Shown here: positions 1-9,248 of the stretch, one piece after another | How positions within the stretch are numbered: position 1 is the stretch's first letter | Layout of the letters: each line of letters starts with the position of its first letter | From: JAWKJY01 sp041393535 | GTDB taxonomy: Bacteria; Actinomycetota; Thermoleophilia; Gaiellales; Gaiellaceae | Direction of reading: 5' to 3' | DNA length: 64,000 nt | Assembly (NCBI GenBank): GCA_041393535.1 | Contig: JAWKJY010000008.1 | Location: 62,001 to 126,000, forward strand | Notes under the pieces: model-generated | Told to the model about the DNA's origin: nothing | Seen by the model: only the letters and a program-made list of their open reading frames with translations | Database searches by the model: none | Made by a program: the position numbers and the translations under genes

Positions 1-967
1 CGCTGAGCGCGATCGCCTCCGCCGGGATTTTCGCGGGCTCGAGGACGTGCGCGTCCGCTACCTCGGCCGCAACGCCGAGCTGCCCCAGGCGCTGCGGCAG
101 GTGCGCGACCGGGAGACCGGGATGACGCTCAACGCGCTGCGCCAGCGGCTCGAGCAGGCGGTGTCCGACCGGCAGGACGCGCTGGCCGCGGCCGAGCTCG
201 AGCGGCGCCTGCGCGAGGACGTCGTCGACGTCACGCTCCCCGGCCGGCCGGCGCCGCGCGGGCGGCTGCACCCGATCACGCAGATCCGCCGGGAGATCGA
301 GGACGTCTTCCTCGGCCTCGGCTACGAGATCGTCGACGGGCGCGAGGTCGAGACGACGTACTACAACTTCACCGCGCTCAACTTCCCCGAGTGGCACCCG
401 GCCCGCTCGCCGCTCGCGTCGCTCTTCATCGACGACGACACGATGCTGCGGACGGAGACCTCGCCGGCGCAGATCCACACGATGGAGTCGCGCCAGCCGC
501 CCGTCTTCATGGTCTCGCTGGGGCGCACCTACCGCCGTGACACGCAGGACGCGACGCACTCGCCGATCTTCCACCAGGTCGAGGGGCTCGCCGTCGCGCC
601 GGGCCTCACCCTCGCCGACCTGAAGGGGACGCTGCTCTACCTGATGCGCGCCCTCTTCGGCGAGGAGCGCCAGGTGCGCTTCCGGACCCACTACTTCCCG
701 TTCACCGAGCCGTCGCTCGAGCCGGACGTCTCCTGCTTCCTCTGCGACGGCGCCGGCTGCAGCGTCTGCCGCCACTCGGGCTGGATCGAGATGGGAGGCT
801 CCGGGATGGTCGACCCGAACGTCTTCGCGAACGTCGGCTACGACCCCGAGCAGGTCTCGGGGTTCGCGTTCGGGCTCGGGCTCGAGCGCATCGCGATGCT
901 CCGCCACGGGCTGCCGGACATCCGGCTCCTGTGGGAGAACGACATCCGCGTCCTCTCCCAGTTCTGA
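1..967 (+). CDS. pheS: Phenylalanine--tRNA ligase alpha subunit, 5' truncated
   Basis: Catalytic alpha subunit of the cytoplasmic (alpha-beta)2 enzyme that charges tRNA-Phe. The frame is open from base 2 to the TGA ending at 967 (321 visible residues). The family is usually about 340-350 residues, so only the tip of the N-terminal coiled arm is missing, and the GTG at 47 is internal, not the start. Visible landmarks are the class II motif 2 region GRTYRRDTQDATHSPIFHQ near 521-577, a cysteine cluster (CFLCDGAGCSVC) near 733-768, and motif 3 GFAFGLGLERIAM near 859-897. pheT follows after 7 bases, the usual pheST operon. Confidence 0.97.
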   Translation, partial: AERDRLRRDFRGLEDVRVRYLGRNAELPQALRQVRDRETGMTLNALRQRLEQAVSDRQDALAAAELERRLREDVVDVTLPGRPAPRGRLHPITQIRREIEDVFLGLGYEIVDGREVETTYYNFTALNFPEWHPARSPLASLFIDDDTMLRTETSPAQIHTMESRQPPVFMVSLGRTYRRDTQDATHSPIFHQVEGLAVAPGLTLADLKGTLLYLMRALFGEERQVRFRTHYFPFTEPSLEPDVSCFLCDGAGCSVCRHSGWIEMGGSGMVDPNVFANVGYDPEQVSGFAFGLGLERIAMLRHGLPDIRLLWENDIRVLSQF

Positions 968-974
968 GGCAGCG

Positions 975-3296
975 ATGAAGGTCCCCGTCTCCTGGCTCTC
1001 CGAGTACGTCCCGCTGCCGATGCCGCTGGCCGACCTGGCCGAGCGGCTCGCCGTCGCCGCCGCCGAGGTCGAGCGCGTCACGCGCCGCGGCGTTCCCGAC
1101 GTCGAGGGGAACCTCGGGCGCTTCGTCGTCGGCAAGGTCGTCGAGGCGGGCCGGCATCCGAACGCGGATCGCCTCCAGCTCTGCCGCGTCGACACGGGCG
1201 ACCCGGAGCCGCGGCAGATCGTCTGCGGCGCGTGGAACTTCGGCGCGGGCGCCACGGTCGCCGTCGCCACCCCGGGGGCGATCCTGCCGGACGGGCGGAA
1301 GCTCGAGCGGGCGAAGCTCCGCGGCGAGGTCTCCGACGGGATGATCCTCGCGGAGGACGAGGTCGAGCTCGGCCCCGACCACGGCGGGATCATGCTGCTC
1401 GACGACGCGCTCGCGGCCGGCACGCCCGTCGTCGACGTGCTGCCGATCGCCGACCACGTGCTCGAGATCGAGCTGACCGGCAACCGCCCCGACCTGCTCT
1501 CGGTCTACGGCCTCGCGCGGGAGATCGCCGCACTGTACGACCTCGGGCTCGCCCCGTTGCCGGGCGCCGACCCGCCACGGGTGGGCGACGAGCCCGTGCC
1601 GATCGAGATCGACGACCCGGTCGGCTGCCCGCGCTACATCGGGCGGCTGTTCCGCGGCTGCGCGATCGGCCCCTCGCCGACCTGGCTGCGCGCGCGCCTC
1701 GTCGCGTCGGGGATGCGGCCGATCTCGAACGTCGTCGACGTGACGAACTACGTCATGCTCGCGCTCGGCAGCCCGCTGCACGCCTTCGACCACGCGCGCC
1801 TGGCGGGCGGCCGGATCGGCGTGCGCCGCGCGCGGCCGGGCGAGCGGATCGCGCTGGACGGGAACGACCGAAGCTCGTCCCGTCCGACCTCCCTGATCAC
1901 GGACGGCGAGCGCGCCGTCGCGCTCGCGGCGATCATGGGCGGGCTCGACTCCGAGGTCGGGGACGAGACCGTCGACGTGCTGCTCGAGGCGGCGAGCTTC
2001 GAGCCGCACGGCATCCTCGCGAGCTCCGAGCGGCTCGGCCTGCGCAGCGAGGCCTCGAACCGCTGGGAGAAGGGCGTCGACCCGCACCTGGCCGGCGCCG
2101 CGGCGACGCTGGCGTCCGAGCTGATCGTCGAGCTCGCGGGCGGGCGGTTCGTCGGCCACGGGGAGTCCTGCGCCGAGCTGCCGGCGCGGCCGGTCACGAC
2201 CCTGCGGCCGGCGCGCGTCGACGCGCTCGTCGGGACGGCGATCCCGCCGGCCGAGCAGGCGGCGATCCTGCGGCGGCTCGGCTTCGAGGTCGACGACGCG
2301 CGGGCGCCCTGGCGGGTGACGACGCCGACCTGGCGCGCGCGCGACGTCACGCGCGAGATCGACCTGGTCGAGGAGGTGGCGCGCGTCCACGGGCTCGAGC
2401 GCGTGCCCTTCACGCTGCCGGCCCGGCGCGAGATGTTCGGTCGGCTCGACCAGGCGCAGCGGCTGCGCCGGCTGGTCGAGGACGTGCTCGTCGGCCAGGG
2501 GCTGTACGAGGCGTACACCTGGACGCTCGTCGCGCGCGACGAGGACGAGCGGGCGCTGCGGCTCGAGTCGCCGCTGACGGCCGACCACGCGATCCTGCGC
2601 ACGACGCTCGCCGACGGCCTCGTCGGCGCCGCCCGCCACAACGTCGACGCGGGCAACCGGGAGATCGGGCTGTTCGAGATCGCGCGCGTCTACCTGCCCG
2701 ACGCGGACGGCGGGGCGCTGCCCGACGAGCGCTGGCACGCGGGCGGGATCGTCGAGGGCGGCTTCTCGCGTGCGAAGGGGGTCGTCGAGGCGGTGCTCTC
2801 GGCGCTCCACGTCGAGGCCTCGTTCCCGCGGGCGAGCCGCCCGTTCCTGCATCCGGGCAAGTCCGCCGAGGTCGCCGTGGGCGCCGGCGCGGCGGGGTGG
2901 GTCGGCGAGCTGCACCCGCTGCGGCTCGACGGCGGCTGGGGGATCTTCGAGCTCGACCTGGCGACGCTCTTCGCGGGGGTGCCCGAGCGGCGCGTCTACG
3001 AGGACGTCGTCACGTTCCCGGCGGTGCGCCAGGACCTCGCCTTCGTCGTCGCCGAGGAGGTCGCGGCCGGCGACCTCGTCGCGAGCGCGCGCGAGGCGGC
3101 CGGGCCGGAGCTCGCCGAGATCGACGTCTTCGACGTCTACCGCGGCGGCCAGCTCGAGCCGGGGACGAAGTCCGTCGCCTTCGCCGTCGCCTTCCGCTCG
3201 CCGGAGCGCACGCTCTCGGACGAGGACGCGCGGGTGCTGCGCGAGCGGATCGTCGCGGCGCTCGCCGAGCGCCATGGCGCGACGCTGCGCAGCTGA
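975..3296 (+). CDS. pheT: Phenylalanine--tRNA ligase beta subunit
   Basis: Beta subunit of PheRS, which edits mischarged tRNA and binds the tRNA. The 773 residues run in the usual order: EMAP-II-like tRNA-binding domain (about 40-150), B3/B4 editing domain (about 210-375), B5 domain (about 400-470), catalytic-like core, and a C-terminal FDX-ACB anticodon-binding domain (about 680-773, starting FPAVRQDLAFVV). The ATG lies 7 bases after the pheS stop. One oddity: residues near 298-306 read RSSSRPTS where relatives have a sequence like RKLVPSDL. That sequence is present here one base out of frame (bases about 1870-1895), so two compensating indels are likely. Confidence 0.96.
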   Translation: MKVPVSWLSEYVPLPMPLADLAERLAVAAAEVERVTRRGVPDVEGNLGRFVVGKVVEAGRHPNADRLQLCRVDTGDPEPRQIVCGAWNFGAGATVAVATPGAILPDGRKLERAKLRGEVSDGMILAEDEVELGPDHGGIMLLDDALAAGTPVVDVLPIADHVLEIELTGNRPDLLSVYGLAREIAALYDLGLAPLPGADPPRVGDEPVPIEIDDPVGCPRYIGRLFRGCAIGPSPTWLRARLVASGMRPISNVVDVTNYVMLALGSPLHAFDHARLAGGRIGVRRARPGERIALDGNDRSSSRPTSLITDGERAVALAAIMGGLDSEVGDETVDVLLEAASFEPHGILASSERLGLRSEASNRWEKGVDPHLAGAAATLASELIVELAGGRFVGHGESCAELPARPVTTLRPARVDALVGTAIPPAEQAAILRRLGFEVDDARAPWRVTTPTWRARDVTREIDLVEEVARVHGLERVPFTLPARREMFGRLDQAQRLRRLVEDVLVGQGLYEAYTWTLVARDEDERALRLESPLTADHAILRTTLADGLVGAARHNVDAGNREIGLFEIARVYLPDADGGALPDERWHAGGIVEGGFSRAKGVVEAVLSALHVEASFPRASRPFLHPGKSAEVAVGAGAAGWVGELHPLRLDGGWGIFELDLATLFAGVPERRVYEDVVTFPAVRQDLAFVVAEEVAAGDLVASAREAAGPELAEIDVFDVYRGGQLEPGTKSVAFAVAFRSPERTLSDEDARVLRERIVAALAERHGATLRS

Positions 3297-3308
3297 GCCG
3301 TCGGAGCG

Positions 3309-3976
3309 CTAGACGGCCCGGCGGCCGATGCGCCAGACGGGGCCCTGCGAGAAGGCCGGCCGCGTGTCCGAGAGGACGCGGACGACCGAGAGCCGACCGC
3401 AGATCGACTCCTCGTCGAGCCGCTCGAAGCTCCGCCGCACCATCTGGGGCGCGGCCCCGTAGCCGAAGCGGCTCGCGGCGCGGAAGCGGAAGCTCGAGGT
3501 GCCGGGCTGCAGGAACGGGTTCACGGGCCCGAGCAGCAGCGCGCCGCGCTCGACGTCCGCGGAGGAGTCGAGCTCCACCTCGAGCAGCGCGTCCGACCAC
3601 TCGGGCGGCAGCCTGCGCGCGAGGTCGTCCCACTGGACCGCCAGCGACGGGCTGCCCGTCGCTGGCCCGGCCGTCCGGGCCTCGGCCGACGAGCCCTCGA
3701 GCGCGACGCGGCCGCCGATCCCCTCCTCGTCGAGCTGCGCCAGCGCGCGGCGGACGGCCCCCGGCGAGGGCGCCCGCGCCCCGCGGCGGCCGTCGAGAAG
3801 CGGAACGTGCGGCCGAGCCGACCGGGGTTGAGGCCGCCCAGGAGCAGCGCGGCCCGGTCGGCCTTGGCAGGATCGTCGACGTCCAGCGTCAGGCTGGCCT
3901 GCGTCCAGTCGTTCGGCAGGCGCCCGGCGATGACGTCCCAGCGGTCGGCGAGCTTCACGGCGGCGATTGTAGACAC
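3309..3976 (-). CDS. Unknown protein with two internal repeats, frameshifted
   Basis: Function unknown. The start at 3976 gives MSTIAAVKLADRWDVIAGRL. The frame shifts near 3780 and the protein continues to TAG at 3309-3311, about 222 residues in all. Two homologous halves are visible. The first has WDVIAGRLPNDWTQASLTLD, then AALLLGGLNP and TFRFSTAA. The second has WDDLARRLPPEWSDALLEVE, then GALLLGPVNP and SFRFRAA. Each half then has a segment like VRRALAQLDEEGIGGR. The matching repeats show that both frames belong to one gene. It is convergent with pheT, 12 bases away. No signal peptide or membrane segment is evident. I do not recognise the family. Confidence 0.7.
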
Positions 3977-4031
3977 GCGGGCCGCCGGCGTGGACGACGA
4001 GCGCGCGAAACCGGCCCGAGAACCCTTCTGG

Positions 4032-4037
4032 TAGCGT
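4032..4037 (+). promoter_or_regulatory. -10 element (TAGCGT) of the 2-oxoacid dehydrogenase operon
   Basis: TAGCGT ends 10 bases before the GTG at 4048 and overlaps the alternative GTG at 4036. There is no purine-rich ribosome binding site between them. This favours a leaderless transcript starting at or next to 4048, the same geometry as at other promoters in the window. No clear -35 is seen. Confidence 0.5.
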
Positions 4038-4047
4038 GACCCACGGC

Positions 4048-5019
4048 GTGGCGAAGGTGGCGCAGAGGCAGGAGCTGACCCGGGAGCGGCTGGCGTTCTT
4101 CCTTCGGGAGATGCTGGTCATCCGCCGCTTCGAGGAGAAGGTCGAGGAGCGCTTCCGCGCAGGCGACCTGGCCGGGTTCCTGCACGTCGCGATCGGCCAG
4201 GAGGCCGTGGCCGTCGGCGTCTGCCAGGCGCTCGAGGCCGACGACGTGATCGCCTCCACGCATCGCGCGCACGCGCACACGATCGCGAAGGGGACCCACC
4301 CGAACGCGGTCATGGCCGAGATGTACGGGAAGCTCGAGGGCTGCAGCCACGGCTACGGGGGCTCGATGCACCTCTACGACGTCGAGCGCGGGAACATGGG
4401 CTCGAACGCCGTCGTCGGCGGCGGCCTGCCCGGGATCGTCGGCGCGGCGCTCGCCTTCAAGATGCGCCAGCAGCCCCGGGTGGCCGTCGCGTTCTTCGGC
4501 GACGGCGCGACGAACATCGGCCTCTTCCACGAGTCGCTGAACCTCGCGCAGCTCTGGAAGGTCCCCGCGGTGTTCGTCTGCGAGAACAACGGCTACGCCG
4601 AGTCGACGCCCGCGCGCCAGCAGCTCCCGATCGAGGACCTGTCGCAGCGCGCCGTCGCGTACGGCATGCGCTCGCTCGTCGTGGATGGCCAGGACGTCGA
4701 GGCGGTCCACCAGGCGGCGCACCTCGCGCTCGACCACGCGCGGAGCGGCCAGGGCCCGGTCTTCCTGCTCGCGAACACCTTCCGCCTGACCGGCCACTAC
4801 GTCGGCGACCCGCAGGTCTACCGGCCGAAGGACGAGGTCAAGCAGCTGCGCCAGACGCAGGACCCGATCGACAAGCTGCGCGAGAAGATCGGCTTCGCGC
4901 AGGACGAGTGGGAGGAGCTCGAGCGCGAGGTGCACGAGCTCGTCGAGGGGACGGTCGAGTTCTCGAAGAACGGCACCGACCCGAAGCCCGAGGACGCGCT
5001 GAAGAACGTCTATGCGTGA
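4048..5019 (+). CDS. pdhA: 2-oxoacid (pyruvate/acetoin type) dehydrogenase E1 alpha
   Basis: Thiamine-diphosphate-dependent decarboxylase subunit of the pyruvate (or acetoin) dehydrogenase complex. The ThDP motif GDGATN lies at about residues 151-156 and ends in ENN at about 179-181. The phosphorylation-loop-like TFRLTGHYVGDP and the N-terminal MLVIRRFEEKVEERF are typical. The length of about 323 residues fits short E1 alpha subunits. I chose GTG 4048 because the -10 hexamer overlaps GTG 4036. The stop overlaps the E1 beta start by 8 bases. Substrate choice between pyruvate, acetoin and branched-chain acids cannot be settled from sequence alone. Confidence 0.92.
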   Translation: MAKVAQRQELTRERLAFFLREMLVIRRFEEKVEERFRAGDLAGFLHVAIGQEAVAVGVCQALEADDVIASTHRAHAHTIAKGTHPNAVMAEMYGKLEGCSHGYGGSMHLYDVERGNMGSNAVVGGGLPGIVGAALAFKMRQQPRVAVAFFGDGATNIGLFHESLNLAQLWKVPAVFVCENNGYAESTPARQQLPIEDLSQRAVAYGMRSLVVDGQDVEAVHQAAHLALDHARSGQGPVFLLANTFRLTGHYVGDPQVYRPKDEVKQLRQTQDPIDKLREKIGFAQDEWEELEREVHELVEGTVEFSKNGTDPKPEDALKNVYA

Positions 5020-5995
5020 GCTGACCTACCGCGAGGCGGTCCGCGACGCCCTCTCGCTTGCGATGCGCCGCGACCCGGACGTCTTCCTGATGGGCGAGGA
5101 CATCGCCGAGATGGGCGGCTCGATGGGCGTCACCCACGGGATGCTCGACGAGTTCGGCCCGGAGCGGGTGCGGAACACGCCGATCTCGGAGATGGCGATC
5201 GTCGGCGCCGGCGTCGGCGCGGCGATCCAGGGGATGCGCCCCGTGGTCGAGATCATGTACCAGGACTTCTCGACCCTGGCCGCCGAGCAGCTCGTCCTCC
5301 AGGCGGCGAAGCACCGCTACATGTCGGGCGGGCAGATGACGATCCCGCTCACGGTGCGCACGCAGGGCGGCGCCGGCTGGTCGCCAGGCGCGCAGCACGC
5401 GCAGCAGCTCGAGGCGTGGTTCTGCCACATCCCGGGCCTGAAGGTCGTCTTCCCGTCCACCCCGGGCGACGCGCACGGGCTGCTCTGGAGCTCGATCTAC
5501 GAGGACAACCCGGTCGTCTTCTTCGAGCACCGCACGCTCTACCCGATGAAGGGCCCGGTGCCGGACGAGGTCGAGGCGCTGCCGCTCGGGAAGGCGCGCG
5601 TCCACCGCGAGGGGACGGACTGCACGGTGGTCGCCACCGGCCGCCTCGTCCACGTCGCGCTCGCCGTCGCCGACGAGCTCGCCGCCGAGGGGGTCTCGCT
5701 CGAGGTCGTCGACCCGCGCACGCTGCTCCCCCTCGACGAGGAGACGATCGTCGCCTCGGTCGCGAAGACGCACCGCTGCGTCGTCGCCCACGAGGCCGTC
5801 ACGCGGCACGGATTCGGCGCCGAGGTGGCGGCGATCGTCCAGGAGCAGGCGTTCGACGAGCTCGACGCGCCGATTGGTCGCGTCGGGGCGCGCTTCTGTC
5901 CGCTACCCTTCGCGCCCGTCATGGAGCAGTTCGTCGTCCCCCACGAGGCGGAGGTCATGGCAGCAGTCCGCAAGACCCTGGAGCGGTCGGTCTGA
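5012..5995 (+). CDS. pdhB: 2-oxoacid (pyruvate/acetoin type) dehydrogenase E1 beta
   Basis: Partner of E1 alpha in the thiamine-dependent E1 heterotetramer. The 327 residues begin MRELTYREAVRDALSLAMRR and contain the ThDP-side GEDIAEMGGSMGVTHGM, the segment RNTPISEMAIVGAGVGAA, and the C-terminal transketolase fold with VVDPRTLLPLDEETIVASV. All are characteristic of PdhB/AcoB. It starts inside the end of E1 alpha, and its TGA shares a base with the E2 ATG (TGATG), so the three genes should be translationally coupled. Confidence 0.94.
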   Translation: MRELTYREAVRDALSLAMRRDPDVFLMGEDIAEMGGSMGVTHGMLDEFGPERVRNTPISEMAIVGAGVGAAIQGMRPVVEIMYQDFSTLAAEQLVLQAAKHRYMSGGQMTIPLTVRTQGGAGWSPGAQHAQQLEAWFCHIPGLKVVFPSTPGDAHGLLWSSIYEDNPVVFFEHRTLYPMKGPVPDEVEALPLGKARVHREGTDCTVVATGRLVHVALAVADELAAEGVSLEVVDPRTLLPLDEETIVASVAKTHRCVVAHEAVTRHGFGAEVAAIVQEQAFDELDAPIGRVGARFCPLPFAPVMEQFVVPHEAEVMAAVRKTLERSV

Positions 5996-7304
5996 TGGCC
6001 AGCGAGATCCTGCTGCCGCGGCTCGGCCAGGGGATGGAGAGCGGCGTCATCGTGCGCTGGCTCAAGGCCGAGGGCGACACGGTCGCCAAGGGCGAGGCGC
6101 TCTACGAGATCGACACGGAGAAGGTGACGCAGGAGGTCGAGTCCGACGTTGCCGGCACCGTCCTGAAGCTGCTCGCGAAGGAGGGCCAGGAGGTCCCCGT
6201 CGGCCAGGCGATCGCCCTCGTGGGCGAGCCGGGTGAGGCGGTCCCGAGCGCTCCCTCCGACGGAGGCGCTCCCCCGCTGCCGCGGCTCCGCCCGCCGCCG
6301 AGCCCGCGCCCGCCGCGGAGGCCGCGCCCGCCGCGGAGGCGGCGCCCGCTCCTGCCGCTCCGGCCGCCGCCGCGCCCGCCGCCGGCGGACGCGTCAAGGC
6401 CTCGCCGCTCGCCCGTCGGATGGCGCGCGAGCGCGGCATCGACCTCACCGCCGTCACGGGCACGGGCCCGGACGGGCGCATCGTCGCCGACGACGTCGAG
6501 CGCGCCGCCGCCGCGCCGGCCGCGGCCCCCGCGCCCGCCGTCGAGGCGCCCGCGCCCGCCGCGGCTCCCGCTCCCGCTCCGGCCGCAGCGCCGGCACCGC
6601 CGCCCGTCCCCGCCCTCGCGGAGGCGGTCACGACGGTGCCGCTCTCGAACATGCGCAAGGTGATCGCCCGCCGCATGAGCGAGGCGTGGCAGGCGCCGCA
6701 CTTCGTCGTCTCGATGACGGCCGACATGCGCGACACGATGGGCCTTCGCGAGCGGCTGGTCGAGCGGACGCCCGACGGGGCCGTCAAGCCGACCCTCTCC
6801 GACGTGATCACGAAGCTCGTCGCGCTCGCGCTCGTGCGCCACCCCGCGATGAACGCCCACTACTCGGGCGACGCCGTGCACCAGCTCGCGTCCGTGAACA
6901 TCGGCCTCGCCGTCGCGGTCGAGGGCGGCCTGGTCGTGCCGGTGATCCACGGCTGCGAGCGGCGCACGATCGCCGAGATCGCGGCCGCCCGGGCCGACAT
7001 CGTCGAGCGCGCGAGGGCGAACCGGCTCGCGCCCGCGGACTTCGAGGGCGGCACCTTCACGATCTCGAACCTCGGCATGTACGGCGTCGAGCAGTTCATG
7101 GCCGTGCTCAACCCGCCGCAGGTCGGCATCCTGGCCGTCGGCGCGATCCAGGAGCAGGTCGTGGCGCGGAAGGGCAAGCCGGTCGTCCGGCCGCGGATGG
7201 AGATGAGCCTGTCGTGCGACCATCGCGCGGTCGACGGCGCCACGGGCTCGGAGTTCCTGCGCACGCTGAAGACGCTGCTCGAGGAGCCCGTGCTCGCGCT
7301 GTAG
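5995..7304 (+). CDS. pdhC: Dihydrolipoyl acyltransferase E2, one frameshift
   Basis: Core acyltransferase of the complex. Residues 1-75 form a single lipoyl domain with the lipoyl lysine at K43 (DTEKVT). An Ala/Pro linker follows, then an E3-binding domain (ASPLARRMARERGIDLTAV, with GTGPDGRIVADDV), a second Ala/Pro linker, and the CAT domain ending with the catalytic CDHRAVDG near 7216. The frame breaks in a run of five C at 6271-6275. Adding one C restores GGAPPAAAAP and joins the two halves. The downstream frame is open to TAG at 7302-7304. The intact catalytic and lipoyl motifs argue for a sequencing deletion rather than a dead gene. Confidence 0.9.
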
Positions 7305-7316
7305 GCGCGGGGCGCG

Positions 7317-7742
7317 ATGGCCTTCCAGCTCGACGACTCCACGCCGTACGGGTCGCGCGTCGCGCGCCGGCTCGAGGTCGAGGCGATCGCCTGGCTGACG
7401 ACGGTCGGCGCCTCCGGCGCGCCTGCGCCCGTGCCCGTCTGGTTCCTCTGGGACGGCGCGTCGTTCCTGCTCTACTCGCGCCCCGGGCAGCCGAAGCTCG
7501 CCAACATCGAGCGGAGCCCCCGGGTGACGCTCCACCTCGAGTCCGACGGGCGCGGCGGCGACGTGGTCGTCGTCGGCGGCCTGGCGCGGCTGGCGCCCGG
7601 CGAGCCGCCGGCCGACCAGGTGCCGGCGTACGTCGAGAAGTACGCCTGGGGCTTCCAGCGGATCGGGATGACGGCGGCGACGTTCGCCGCGACCTACTCG
7701 GTGCCGATCCGGATCGAGCCCCGCTCGCTCCGCGGCCACTGA
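7317..7742 (+). CDS. PPOX-class, probably F420-dependent oxidoreductase (TIGR03667-like)
   Basis: Split-barrel flavin/deazaflavin-binding protein of 141 residues. AIAWLTTVGASGAPAPVPVW, FLWDGASFLLYSRP, KLANIERSPRVTLHLESDG and GGDVVVVGG match the TIGR03667/Rv3369-like branch of the pyridoxamine-phosphate-oxidase superfamily, whose studied relatives use F420. The substrate is unknown. It starts 12 bases after E2 and sits between E2 and E3 of the dehydrogenase complex. This may be fortuitous, because E3 has its own promoter-like -10 and a good ribosome binding site. Confidence 0.82.
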   Translation: MAFQLDDSTPYGSRVARRLEVEAIAWLTTVGASGAPAPVPVWFLWDGASFLLYSRPGQPKLANIERSPRVTLHLESDGRGGDVVVVGGLARLAPGEPPADQVPAYVEKYAWGFQRIGMTAATFAATYSVPIRIEPRSLRGH

Positions 7743-7774
7743 GCCTCACCGGCTGGGCCGGCGCGCGCCCCCGG

Positions 7775-7780
7775 TAGCAT
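7775..7780 (+). promoter_or_regulatory. -10 element (TAGCAT) upstream of lpd
   Basis: TAGCAT lies about 40 bases before the lpd ATG. Unlike most promoters here it leaves a short leader with a clear ribosome binding site (AGGGAGA, 7806-7812). It suggests that lpd can be expressed independently of the E1/E2 genes. Confidence 0.4.
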
Positions 7781-7819
7781 CGGGCGGACACGACGCCCGC
7801 GATCAAGGGAGACGCTTCG

Positions 7820-9211
7820 ATGGACTGTGACGTCGCCGTTCTCGGCGGAGGCCCCGGCGGCTACAGCGCCGCGATCCGCGCCGCGCAGCTTGGCGCGTCC
7901 GTGGTCTGCATCGAGAAGGAGGACGCCCTCGGCGGGACGTGCCTGCGCGTGGGCTGCATCCCGACCAAGGCCTGGGTGCAGACCGCGCACGCGCTGCGGG
8001 AGGCGGAGGAGACCTTCGCGAAGGTCGGCGTCCGCACCTCCGAGCCCCAGCTCGACTTCCCGGCGGCCGCCGCCTGGAAGGACGCGGTCGTCAAGCAGCT
8101 CACGTCGGGCGTCGCCGGCCTGTTCAAGGCGAACGGCGTCACGTGGGTGCGCGGCGTCGGCCGCTTCACGGGCCCGAACACGATCGCGGTCGAGGGCGGC
8201 GAGGACGTGTCGTTCAAGCATGCGATCGTCGCGACCGGCTCCTTCCCCGTGCGCCCGCCGATCGACGGGATCGACAGCCCCCGCGTCGTCGACTCGACCG
8301 GCCTGCTGTCGGTCGCGGAGGTGCCCGCGCGCCTTGTCGTCCTCGGCGGCGGCATCATCGGCTGCGAGTTCGCCTCGATCTTCGCCCGCTTCGGCTCCCA
8401 GGTCACGATCATCGAGATGCTCCCCCACCTGATCCCGAACGAGGACGAGGAGGCGGGCCAGGAGCTGCTCAAGCACTACAAGCGGCGCGGCATCGCCGTC
8501 CAGCTGGAGGCCCGCTGCGACCGGATCGAGGACACGGGCTCGAGCCTGCGCGTCACGTACAACGGCGACCAGGTCGTCGAGTGCGACCTGCTGCTCGTGT
8601 CGACCGGCCGGGCGCCGCTCGTCGAGGGGATCGGCCTCGAGGCGGCCGGCGTGGCCTTCGACCGACGCAAGGGCGTCGGGGCCGACGAGCGGCGCCGGAC
8701 GAACGTGCCGCACGTCTTCGCGGTCGGCGACTGCGCGGGCTACTGGCAGCTCGCGCACACCGCGTTCCGCGAGGGCGAGGTCGCCGCCGAGAACGCCTGC
8801 GGGCACGACGCGGTCGTCGACAACCGCGCGGTCCCTCGCCCCATCTACACCGAGCCGGAGATCGCGGGCGTGGGCCTGACGGAGAAGCAGGCGCGCGAGC
8901 AGTACGGCGACGCCGTGCTCGTCGGCAAGTTCCCCTTCGCGGCGAACGGCCGGGCCCTGATGCAGAACGACACGGCCGGCTGGGTCAAGTCGATCCACGA
9001 GTCGCGCTACGGCGAGCTGCTCGGCCTGGTCATGGTCGGCCCGCACGTCACCGACCTGATCGAGGCGGGCGTCGTCGCGATCGACGCGGAGGCCACCGTC
9101 GAGACCGTCGCGGACGGCATGGCGCCGCACCCGACGCTCGCCGAGGCGATCAAGGAGGCCGGGCTGGTCGCCCTCGGCCGGGCGATCCACATCCCGAACA
9201 AGAAGCGGTGA
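7820..9211 (+). CDS. lpdA: Dihydrolipoyl dehydrogenase (E3)
   Basis: FAD/NAD flavoprotein that reoxidises the dihydrolipoamide of E2. The 463 residues include the FAD motif GGGPGGYSAAIRAAQLG, the redox pair in GGTCLRVGCIPTKAW (C41 and C46), the NAD-binding VVLGGGIIGCEFAS, the second FAD contact VFAVGDCAG, and a C-terminal dimer domain with APHPTLAEAIKEA carrying the catalytic His-Glu. Length and motifs are complete. AGGGAGA lies 7 bases upstream of the ATG. It ends the dehydrogenase cluster. Confidence 0.96.
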   Translation: MDCDVAVLGGGPGGYSAAIRAAQLGASVVCIEKEDALGGTCLRVGCIPTKAWVQTAHALREAEETFAKVGVRTSEPQLDFPAAAAWKDAVVKQLTSGVAGLFKANGVTWVRGVGRFTGPNTIAVEGGEDVSFKHAIVATGSFPVRPPIDGIDSPRVVDSTGLLSVAEVPARLVVLGGGIIGCEFASIFARFGSQVTIIEMLPHLIPNEDEEAGQELLKHYKRRGIAVQLEARCDRIEDTGSSLRVTYNGDQVVECDLLLVSTGRAPLVEGIGLEAAGVAFDRRKGVGADERRRTNVPHVFAVGDCAGYWQLAHTAFREGEVAAENACGHDAVVDNRAVPRPIYTEPEIAGVGLTEKQAREQYGDAVLVGKFPFAANGRALMQNDTAGWVKSIHESRYGELLGLVMVGPHVTDLIEAGVVAIDAEATVETVADGMAPHPTLAEAIKEAGLVALGRAIHIPNKKR

Positions 9212-9248
9212 CGGGCGGCGGCGCGGGCGCAGTGGCGTCCGCTGCCGC

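Noticed and set aside
702..3275. Very long minus-strand open frame (857 codons) opposite pheS/pheT
   Set aside because: It is the antisense shadow of high-G+C codons: Arg/Asp/Val-rich composition, no domain, and pheT explains the DNA. The same applies to the frames opposite dnaE (14468-18148) and the metK region (33504-40233).
1232..4039. Plus-strand frame of 935 codons overlapping pheT
   Set aside because: Arg/Ala/Gly low-complexity translation with no start signal; it is the +1 shadow of pheT and an antisense of the next gene.
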